Under the pieces are notes generated by a model. That model saw only the letters and a program-made list of their open reading frames with translations. It searched no databases and was not told where the DNA came from. Below are positions 12,999 through 21,322 of a stretch of DNA of 22,634 bases, one piece after another. Position 1 is the first letter of the stretch. Each line of letters begins with the position of its first letter. The translations under genes were made by a program, and so were the position numbers. Origin of the DNA: CAZJFH01 sp964545205 (GTDB lineage: Bacteria > Pseudomonadota > Alphaproteobacteria > Rhodospirillales > Magnetospirillaceae); contig CAZJFH010000078.1 in the NCBI GenBank assembly GCA_964545205.1, positions 1 to 22,634 of the forward strand, given 5' to 3'.

Positions 12999-13976
12999 AT
13001 GATCGGTTGGTTGGGCCGCGGCGTGCTCGCGGCGTGTTGCGTTACCGGCGGCGCCGTCGCCGGCGAGCTCGGCGGGCGTCCGTTCAGCGACCCCGCCTAT
13101 GTCGTGCCGATGTCCGAGGAATGGCGCGGCCGCGGCATCACCCACATGACGCCGGAGCCGGTGGACCTGGTGCTGGCGATCGACCAGCAGCTCCACCCGG
13201 CGATCGTGCCGCTGGTCGAGGAGTTCGCGAAGGCGCGCGGCGTCAGGATCGCCATGCAGGAAGGCACCTGCGGCCTGGCCACCGGCGCCGCCGCCGACAA
13301 GGCCGCCGACGTCGCCGGCTACTGCTGCCCGCCCGGCGATCTCGACCGGCTGCCGGGCCTGCGCTACCACACGCTGGGCATCGGCGCGCTGGCGCTGATC
13401 GCCCATCGCGACACCGTCGCCGACGGCATGAGCCTGGACCAGGCGCGCAAGGCGTTCGGCGGCCAGACCCGGGACTGGTCGGAGCTGCCGGTCTCGGGCG
13501 TCTCGACCGGCAAGGGAAGCGTGCGGGCGGTGGCGCGGCTGCATTGCAAGGTGCGCCCGACCGGCTGGCAGATGCTGCTGCGCGACGAGAACCTGTTCGG
13601 CTACGACATCACCCAGGTGCCGGCGATCCGCGACATGATCGAGACGGTGGCGGCGACCCCCGGCGCCCTCGGCTACGAGACGCTGTACCACGTCGCCCAG
13701 TATCCGGCCAGCAAGGTCAAGGTGCTGAAGCTCGACGGCATCGACCCGCGCGACGCCGAGGCCGTCGCCGCCGGACGCTATCCGCTGTTCCGCGTCTTCA
13801 GCGTCTCGAGCTGGGCCGAGCCGCCGGCGCGAAAGCCGCTGGCCGACGCGCTGGTGCGCCATCTGCTCGACAACGTCGAGCGCATCGATCCCGCCTACCA
13901 CATCGTCCCGGTGACCCGGCTGCGGGCCGCCGGCTGGGCATTCCACGGCGACGAAGTCGTCGGCCGGCCGGACTAG
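12999..13976 (+). CDS. PstS-like periplasmic binding protein paired with a histidine kinase
   Basis: Exported 325-residue protein of the phosphate-binding-protein-like (PBP-like) fold. MIGWLGRGVLAACCVTGGAV AG is a signal sequence; LAAC at residues 10-13 resembles a lipobox but the hydrophobic part before it is short. The segment ALALIAHRDTVADGMSLDQA followed by RKAFGGQTRDWSELP is typical of PstS-like proteins (inter-lobe hinge and 'F.G...W..L' motif). The usual Ser/Gly-rich oxyanion loop is replaced by EGTCGLATG (88-96), and the mature part has four cysteines: C91, C109, C110, C183. No ABC permease genes accompany it. Instead the kinase gene begins three bases after the stop, so it is more likely a ligand sensor for that kinase than a transport receptor. 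The ligand is unknown. Start at 12999 chosen because it opens the signal peptide; Shine-Dalgarno is weak. Confidence 0.75.
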   Translation: MIGWLGRGVLAACCVTGGAVAGELGGRPFSDPAYVVPMSEEWRGRGITHMTPEPVDLVLAIDQQLHPAIVPLVEEFAKARGVRIAMQEGTCGLATGAAADKAADVAGYCCPPGDLDRLPGLRYHTLGIGALALIAHRDTVADGMSLDQARKAFGGQTRDWSELPVSGVSTGKGSVRAVARLHCKVRPTGWQMLLRDENLFGYDITQVPAIRDMIETVAATPGALGYETLYHVAQYPASKVKVLKLDGIDPRDAEAVAAGRYPLFRVFSVSSWAEPPARKPLADALVRHLLDNVERIDPAYHIVPVTRLRAAGWAFHGDEVVGRPD

Positions 13977-13979
13977 CCG

Positions 13980-16568
<2,589 letters not shown>

Positions 16569-16572
16569 GCCG

Positions 16573-16592
16573 GCGGCCCCCGAAGGGGCCGC
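16573..16592. terminator. Hairpin between convergent kinase and small-protein genes
   Basis: GCGGCCCC at 16573-16580 pairs with GGGGCCGC at 16585-16592 around a CGAA tetraloop, five bases after the kinase stop codon. There is no T-tract on the plus strand, so it may be a weak or protein-assisted terminator, or an RNA 3'-end stabiliser. It is followed by a tandem 8-bp direct repeat GTCACTCC (16597-16612) that overlaps the stop codon of the small minus-strand gene. Confidence 0.5.
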
Positions 16593-16605
16593 AGCCGTCA
16601 CTCCG

Positions 16606-16956
16606 TCACTCCGTCTCGTCGGGAGTGGCCGGCGGGGCGCGGTCCAGCCACCACGGGCCGGTGCCGTCGCAGACGCCGGGCACCTTGACGGCGCCTGCCG
16701 GCGGCGTGGCGATCTGACCGCCGAAGCGCGGGCAGGTTCCGTCGCGCAGCCGCTGCATCCGATAGGCCGGTCCCATCGGCACGGCGGCGCGGGGGGTCTC
16801 GGCGAGCTGCTCGTAGCGCGGGCAGTTCGGGTTCATGCCGGGGCCGAAGCCGGGGCCGAAGCCCCATCCGGCGCCGGGGCCGCGGGCGAGCGCCGGCGCC
16901 GCGATCGCGGCGGCGGCCAGGCCGAGGACCAGCGCGGTCTTGGTGAGCGTCCTCAT
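16606..16956 (-). CDS. Small secreted Gly/Pro-rich protein with three cysteines
   Basis: Hypothetical exported protein of 116 residues; no family recognised. MRTLTKTALVLGLAAAAIAA PALA is a clear Sec signal peptide with cleavage after residue 24. The mature part begins with a Gly/Pro/Phe repeat (GPGAGWGFGPGFGPG) and contains two related motifs, NCPRYE (44-49) and TCPRFG (74-79), plus a third cysteine in PGVCDG. This spacing could serve metal or redox chemistry, but that is only inference. The ATG at 16956 has a strong GAGGAGG about six bases upstream. The gene converges on the kinase gene. Its upstream region holds a tandem direct repeat (17030-17046) and a short hairpin (16984-17000), so regulation by a DNA-binding protein is plausible. 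Confidence 0.72.
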   Translation of the reverse strand: MRTLTKTALVLGLAAAAIAAPALARGPGAGWGFGPGFGPGMNPNCPRYEQLAETPRAAVPMGPAYRMQRLRDGTCPRFGGQIATPPAGAVKVPGVCDGTGPWWLDRAPPATPDETE

Positions 16957-17029
16957 GGCAGCCTCCTCTGGCTGACCTTTCCATGGTTCCTATTGAACCA
17001 CGCCACGGTGACGCGCCGATGTCGGCCGC

Positions 17030-17046
17030 GTAACGGATGGTAACGG
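17030..17046 (-). promoter_or_regulatory. Tandem direct repeat, one helical turn apart, upstream of the small secreted-protein gene
   Basis: GTAACGG occurs at 17030-17036 and again at 17040-17046, a period of exactly ten bases. On the minus strand this reads CCGTTAC-N3-CCGTTAC about 75-90 bases before the start codon of the small secreted-protein gene. Repeats on one face of the helix are the usual form of OmpR/PhoB-type response-regulator sites. A hairpin TGGTTC/GAACCA (16984-17000) lies between it and the gene. Binding by any regulator is inference. Confidence 0.35.
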
Positions 17047-17070
17047 TCCGCCGTTCCCACGTCCGAGCGG

Positions 17071-17210
17071 GTGAAGAAATCGTCGAGAGCGGCGAATTCC
17101 GGCGTCACGCCCGCGAAAGCGGGCATCCATTCCTGTGGCATTTCAACAGGTTGCGACGCCTCAGGAATGGGCTCCCGCTTCCGCGGGAGCGACGGATCGG
17201 ATTTCTTCAC
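17071..17210. repeat. Nested palindromic repeat element (140 bp)
   Basis: The outer ends GTGAAGAAATC (17071-17081) and GATTTCTTCAC (17200-17210) are an exact 11-bp inverted repeat. Inside lie 33-base arms, 17103-17135 and 17162-17194, that match as inverted repeats at 27 of 33 positions around a 26-base centre. Each arm is itself a hairpin: CCCGC-GAAA-GCGGG on the left and CTCCCGC-TTCC-GCGGGAG on the right. The inner part belongs to a dispersed repeat widespread in proteobacteria whose spurious translation contains peptides like EWMPAFAGVT. No open reading frame here is credible. The remaining gap to 17252 holds one small stem-loop (17222-17236). Confidence 0.8.
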
Positions 17211-17252
17211 AAGCTCGTTCCCGGGCACGACGCCCGCAATCGAGGCGCTCGC

Positions 17253-18641
17253 TCACTCGGGCGCCAGCTCCACCGCCTGGAACCGCCAGGCGCGCAGGTG
17301 GGGCGCCGGGGCGCCCGGCGGCAGGCCGGCCTTGTGCTTGAGCTGGGCCAGGAACGCGGCCGGCTCGGGCAGGCTCTCCCAGACGGCCGGCAGGAACAGC
17401 GCCCGGCGGCCGTGGCTTTCGATGATCAGGCCGTCGGTCCTGGGCCGCAACTGGCGCAGCAGGTCGTCCTCGCCGGCGATGGTCATCGGCTCGGGCGGCG
17501 TCAGCACCGCGACCGACAGGTCCAGCCCGGCGAGTTCGGCCTCGGTCAGCGGCGCGAAGCGGGGATCGCGGAAGGCGGCGGCGAAGGCGTTCTCGGCGAC
17601 GTCCTGGGCCAGCGGCCGGTAGGCGCTGGGCGAGCCGATGCAGCCGCGCAGATGGCCGCCGTTCTTGAGGGTCACGAAGGCGGCGCCGGGGGCGCGCAGG
17701 GCTTCGGGCAGGCTCGACAGGTCGACCGGCAGCGGCCGTCCGCTCGCCAGACCCATGCGGATCGACGCCTGGGCCAGTTCGATCAGCGTCCTGGCGTGAC
17801 GGCGGATTTCGACGGCGGCCGTGTCCTCGTCCTCGTCCCGCGCTTTCGCCGCCGGTTCGAAGAACGCCCAGGCGCCGTAGCCGACGACGCCGTCGCGCGG
17901 CCCGGCGGTGTCGCCGGAATTGCGCAGATCGAGCCGCTGCACCGTCATGGCGCGGCGCTTCGCCAGCGCCAGCAGCCCGCGCAGCGGAACGCGCCCGCAG
18001 GCCTGGTCATCGCCGATCTCGTCGCCGGACAGCGCCTCGATCGCGGCGGCGGTGCGGCCGTCGACGGCGCGGGCGCTGTCGTAGTCGAGGTAATGCGACA
18101 GGTCGGAGCTGACGACGATCGCGGTGTCCTCGCCGCCCCACACCGCCTCCAGCGCCCGCGCCACCGCCTCGGCCGAGGCGGCGCCGGCGACGATCGGCAC
18201 CAGCGCGAAATCCCCGAGCACCGTCTGCAGGAACGGCACGTGCACCTCGAGGCTGTGCTCGGGCCCGTGCGCCGCGTCGAGCACGCCGACCTCGGGCAGC
18301 GCCATCAGCAGGGCCACCGCCTCGCGGTCGATCGGCACGCGGCCGAGCGGCGTCTGGTAGGCCTCGGCCTCGGTGACGGCGAGGCCGCGGAACGGCACCC
18401 GGTGCGACGGGCCGATCAGCACCACCCGGCGGACGCGGCCGCGCGCCGGCAGCAGCCGCGCGTAGGCGCTGGCGGCGATCGGCCCGGAATAGACGTAGCC
18501 GGCATGCGGCGCGACGACGGCCTTGGGCACCGGCCCTTCGACCGAGGTCGCGGCCAGGTACGACAGGATCACCGCTTCGAGCTGCCGCGGATCCGAGGGG
18601 TAGAAGGTTCCGGCGACGGCCGGCGCGCGGACCATGCCCAT
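17253..18641 (-). CDS. AmmeMemoRadiSam protein: Memo (AmrB) - AMMECR1 (AmrA) fusion
   Basis: Fusion of two of the three components of the AmmeMemoRadiSam system, 462 residues. Residues 1-265 are a Memo-like domain: APAVAGTFYPSDPRQL, HAGYVYSG with H46, IGPSH with H80, EHSLEVHVPFLQ (128-139), SSDLSHYLDYDSA and ACGRVP with C215. H46, H80 and C215 correspond to the metal-binding His-His-Cys set of human MEMO1. Residues 275-460 are an AMMECR1 domain with the invariant LRGCIGS (331-337), AENAFAAAFRDPRF and PLTEAEL. A short charged linker (AKARDEDEDTA) joins them. The third component, the radical SAM enzyme, is encoded divergently 118 bases away. Start chosen at 18641 (MGMVRAPAVAG), six bases after AGGAGG; upstream in-frame codons lack family similarity. 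Its catalytic role is not established; a joint oxidative or radical modification reaction with the partner enzyme is the family hypothesis. Confidence 0.92.
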   Translation of the reverse strand: MGMVRAPAVAGTFYPSDPRQLEAVILSYLAATSVEGPVPKAVVAPHAGYVYSGPIAASAYARLLPARGRVRRVVLIGPSHRVPFRGLAVTEAEAYQTPLGRVPIDREAVALLMALPEVGVLDAAHGPEHSLEVHVPFLQTVLGDFALVPIVAGAASAEAVARALEAVWGGEDTAIVVSSDLSHYLDYDSARAVDGRTAAAIEALSGDEIGDDQACGRVPLRGLLALAKRRAMTVQRLDLRNSGDTAGPRDGVVGYGAWAFFEPAAKARDEDEDTAAVEIRRHARTLIELAQASIRMGLASGRPLPVDLSSLPEALRAPGAAFVTLKNGGHLRGCIGSPSAYRPLAQDVAENAFAAAFRDPRFAPLTEAELAGLDLSVAVLTPPEPMTIAGEDDLLRQLRPRTDGLIIESHGRRALFLPAVWESLPEPAAFLAQLKHKAGLPPGAPAPHLRAWRFQAVELAPE

Positions 18642-18759
18642 GGCTGTCCTCCTGTCATCGAGAGCCATCCAGGTAAGAATTGTACGCTTCCGTGTAAAGC
18701 GGGTCACTCGTTCCGGTGCGCCATTGCGCAAAGGCGGTGCTCGACTTACCCTTTATTGT

Positions 18760-19851
18760 ATGACCGACATTCCTGAATTCCAGCGTCATCCGGCGCGGCA
18801 TTGGCACCGCCTGGACGACGGCCGGCTGCAGTGCGACGTCTGCCCCCGGCTGTGCAAGCTCCACGACGGCCAGCGCGGCCTGTGCTTCGTGCGCGCCCGC
18901 GCCGGCGACGAGGTGGTGCTGACCACCTATGGCCGCTCCTCGGGCTTCTGCATCGATCCGATCGAGAAGAAGCCGCTCAACCATTTCCTGCCCGGCACGC
19001 CGGTGCTGTCCTTCGGCACCGCCGGCTGCAACCTGACCTGCAAGTTCTGCCAGAACTGGGAGATCTCGAAGGCGCGCGAGTGGGACCGCCTCAACGACGA
19101 GGCCTCGCCCGAGACCATCGCCGCGACCGCCGAGCGCCTGGGCTGCCGCTCGGTCGCCTTCACCTACAACGACCCGGTGATCTTCCTGGAATACGCCACC
19201 GACGTCGCCGAGGCCTGCCATGCCCGCGGCATCAGGACGGTGGCGGTGACCGCCGGCTACGTCACCCCCGAGGCCGGTCGCGACTTCTTCGCGCGCATGG
19301 ACGCCGCCAATGTCGACCTGAAGGGCTTCACCGAGGACTTCTACGCCCGCCTGGCGACCGGCCACCTGCAGCCGGTGCTCGACACGCTGAAGTACCTGAA
19401 GCACGAGACCGGCGTCTGGCTGGAGATCACGACCCTGCTGATCCCCGGCGAGAACGATTCCGACGCCGAGCTCGACGCGATGACCAGATGGGTGGCGAGC
19501 GAGCTCGGTCCCGACGTCCCGCTGCACTTCACCGCCTTCCACCCCGACTGGAAGATGACCGACAAGCCGCGCACGCCGCACGCCACCCTGATCCGGGCGC
19601 ACGACATCGCCAAGGCCAACGGCCTGCACCACGTCTATGTCGGCAACGTCGTCGACAGTTCCGCGTCGAGCACCTGGTGCTCCGGTTGCGGCGGGCTGCT
19701 GATCGAGCGGGTCGGCTGGAACATCGGCGCCTGGAACCTGACGCCGGAGGGCGCCTGTCCGGCCTGCGGCACCCGCTGCCCGGGCGTGTTCGACGCGCGG
19801 CCCGGAACCTGGGGCGCCCGGCGCCAGCCGGTGCGGCTGGCGGCGGTGTGA
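18760..19851 (+). CDS. amrS: AmmeMemoRadiSam system radical SAM enzyme (AmrS)
   Basis: Radical S-adenosylmethionine enzyme of 363 residues, the third AmmeMemoRadiSam component. The cluster motif is C90-N-L-T-C94-K-F-C97 within FGTAGCNLTCKFCQNWEIS. The N terminus has a cysteine cluster, C25, C28, C32 and C42 (CDVCPRLCKL...GLC), and the family-specific YGRSSGFCIDPIEKKPLNHF. Then follow VAFTYNDPVIFLEYA, the strand NVDLKGFTEDFY and FTAFHPDWKM. The C terminus carries a CxxC...CxxC zinc-ribbon-like tail (C307, C310, C333, C336). Related enzymes include pyruvate-formate-lyase activases, but the N-terminal cluster and gene partner favour AmrS. The ATG at 18760 has no Shine-Dalgarno (preceded by CTTTATTGT), so the start or a leaderless mRNA is uncertain. 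A terminator follows at 19874-19901. Confidence 0.93.
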   Translation: MTDIPEFQRHPARHWHRLDDGRLQCDVCPRLCKLHDGQRGLCFVRARAGDEVVLTTYGRSSGFCIDPIEKKPLNHFLPGTPVLSFGTAGCNLTCKFCQNWEISKAREWDRLNDEASPETIAATAERLGCRSVAFTYNDPVIFLEYATDVAEACHARGIRTVAVTAGYVTPEAGRDFFARMDAANVDLKGFTEDFYARLATGHLQPVLDTLKYLKHETGVWLEITTLLIPGENDSDAELDAMTRWVASELGPDVPLHFTAFHPDWKMTDKPRTPHATLIRAHDIAKANGLHHVYVGNVVDSSASSTWCSGCGGLLIERVGWNIGAWNLTPEGACPACGTRCPGVFDARPGTWGARRQPVRLAAV

Positions 19852-19873
19852 CGCCGCGCCGGACGTCGAAGGT

Positions 19874-19901
19874 CTCCCCCGCGAAGCCGGGGGGCGTTTT
19901 T
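19874..19901 (+). terminator. Rho-independent terminator after amrS
   Basis: CCCCCG at 19876-19881 pairs with CGGGGG at 19888-19893 (extended by a T-G wobble) around a six-base loop. A run of five T at 19897-19901 follows. It lies 22 bases after the amrS stop codon. Its T-tract is also the left flank of the MITE-like repeat that follows. Confidence 0.8.
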
Positions 19902-19903
19902 CA

Positions 19904-20117
19904 GGTTCATCGCCGAATTCCGCGGAGGCGCAACTGCCCCTCTCCCGCCTGCGGGAGAGGGAGGGGCCCAGCCGAAGGCTGGGAGGGTGAGGGGAGCGGC
20001 GCGTGGCTCACATCCGGCCTTCGGCCGTAAGACACCCTCACCCCGACCTTCTCCCGCAGGCGGGAGAGGGAGAGGAGGAAGCGCCCGTGGCTCTCCCCGG
20101 GATTCGGCGATGAACCA
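19904..20117. repeat. MITE-like element with terminal inverted repeats
   Basis: The ends are a perfect 15-bp inverted repeat: GGTTCATCGCCGAAT at 19904-19918 and its reverse complement at 20102-20116 (17 of 18 if extended inward). Just outside, TTTTTCAG occurs as a direct repeat at 19897-19904 and 20118-20125, like a target-site duplication, although one extra base (A20117) and a one-base overlap on the left blur the exact border. About 214 bases long with no coding capacity. The left direct repeat is the T-tract of the amrS terminator. Nested inside is copy 2 of the multi-hairpin repeat. Downstream sequence to 20245 shows nothing recognisable. Confidence 0.6.
19937..20070 (+). repeat. Dispersed multi-hairpin repeat, copy 2
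   Basis: Four stem-loops follow each other: 19938-19961 (CCCTCTCCCGC with GCGGGAGAGGG), 19967-19983 (CCCAGCC-GAA-GGCTGGG), 20015-20027 (CGGCC-TTC-GGCCG) and 20050-20067 (TCTCCCGC-AG-GCGGGAGA). The first 33 bases equal copy 1 at 11132-11164 read on its minus strand. The two outer modules are themselves inverted relative to each other, so the whole element is a large imperfect palindrome. Confidence 0.85.
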
Positions 20118-20245
20118 TTTTTCAGAACGGCGTCGCCACATGCCGGCCGCCTCTGGGGCCAGCCTATTGTGACGGCCGTCCTTTCCAGGCGCGGTGCCGC
20201 CGTGCTACTCGTTCGGCGCGCTTTCACGATCCGGTGCGGATTTCG

Positions 20246-21199
20246 ATGCTGAAGGGATGGCTGGCCTGGGTGCTGAAGATCGGCTTCACGGCCGCCGTCT
20301 TCGGCTATCTGCTGGCCACCATCGACCTCGAAGACGCCTGGCGCCAGGCGCGCACCATGGACCTGGGCATGCTGGCGGCGGCGGTGGCCGTGCTGCTGCT
20401 GCAGTTCCCGATCGGCGCCCGGCGCTGGCTGTCGGTGCTCAAGGCGATCGGCGCGCCGATGGACTTCCGCCGCGTGTTCGGCATCTACTACATCGGCTGC
20501 TTCTTCAACCTGACCCTGCCGTCGGCGGTGGGCGGCGACGCGGTGCGCATGTGGAAGGCGCGCCGCGCCGGGCTGTCGGTGGCGGCGGCGGTCAATTCGG
20601 TGATGCTGGAGCGCGTCGCCACGGTGTTCGGTCTGGTGCTGCTGGTCACCGTGCTGCAGCCGCTGCTGCTGCGCCGGGTCGAGCTTCCCGGCACCTGGGT
20701 GTTTCCGGCGCTGGCGGGGGTCTCGCTGGCCGGCATCCTGCTGCTGACGGTCCTCGACCGCCTGCCCGCCGACCTGCGCCGCTGGCGGGTGGTGCGCGGG
20801 CTGGCGACGCTGGCGCACGACGCCCGCAGCGCCTTCCTGAACGCCGGCAACGCCGGCGCGACCCTGGCCTGGGCGATTCTCGGCCACGTCAACCTTTCGA
20901 TCGTCGTCTATCTTCTGGCCCGCGGCCTCGATCTCGGCCTCGGCGTGCTCGACTGCCTGGTGCTGGTGCCGCCGGTGATCCTGATCACCACCCTGCCGAT
21001 CTCGATCGCCGGCTGGGGCGTGCGCGAGGGCGCGATGGTCGCCGCGCTGGGCTTCGTCGGCGTGCCGGCCTCGGCGGCGCTGGTGCTGTCGCTGACCTTC
21101 GGCATCCTCAACGTGCTGACCAGCCTGCCCGGCGGCGTCGTCTGGGTGGCGAGCGGCGAGCGCATGACCGCCCCGGCGGAGCCGGCGCCGGACGCCTGA
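20246..21199 (+). CDS. LPG-synthase-type/UPF0104 integral membrane protein
   Basis: Polytopic membrane protein of about 317 residues with six to eight hydrophobic segments, similar to the transmembrane (flippase-like) domain of lysylphosphatidylglycerol synthases, UPF0104. Diagnostic features are FPIGARRWLSVLKAIG, the conserved GIYYIGCFFNLTLPSAVGGD followed by AVRMWKARRAG, and the late motif LPISIAGWGVREGAMVAALG. There is no aminoacyl-transferase domain, so it cannot be a full MprF. Related stand-alone proteins are often linked to lipid or glycolipid handling, but its substrate cannot be told. The start is uncertain: ATG at 20246 (MLKGWLAWVLK) has a GGA at a suitable distance, and a GTG at 20234 would add four residues. 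pepA follows after 123 bases. Confidence 0.8.
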   Translation: MLKGWLAWVLKIGFTAAVFGYLLATIDLEDAWRQARTMDLGMLAAAVAVLLLQFPIGARRWLSVLKAIGAPMDFRRVFGIYYIGCFFNLTLPSAVGGDAVRMWKARRAGLSVAAAVNSVMLERVATVFGLVLLVTVLQPLLLRRVELPGTWVFPALAGVSLAGILLLTVLDRLPADLRRWRVVRGLATLAHDARSAFLNAGNAGATLAWAILGHVNLSIVVYLLARGLDLGLGVLDCLVLVPPVILITTLPISIAGWGVREGAMVAALGFVGVPASAALVLSLTFGILNVLTSLPGGVVWVASGERMTAPAEPAPDA

Positions 21200-21322
21200 G
21201 CTTTCGACCGGGCCGAAGGATCGAACATCGTAAGCCCTTGGCCCTCTTTCCTTTGCCGCCGCGATCATTAGATTGGAATCCGATTTCATCCATCGAATTC
21301 GTTTAGATCGCGAGGCCTCCCC

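Noticed and set aside
16953..17228. A 91-codon minus-strand frame containing EWMPAFAGVT
   Set aside because: Well-known spurious translation of a dispersed palindromic repeat, not a gene.
19987..20172. A 61-codon plus-strand frame downstream of amrS
   Set aside because: It is read-through of the dispersed hairpin repeats and the MITE-like element.
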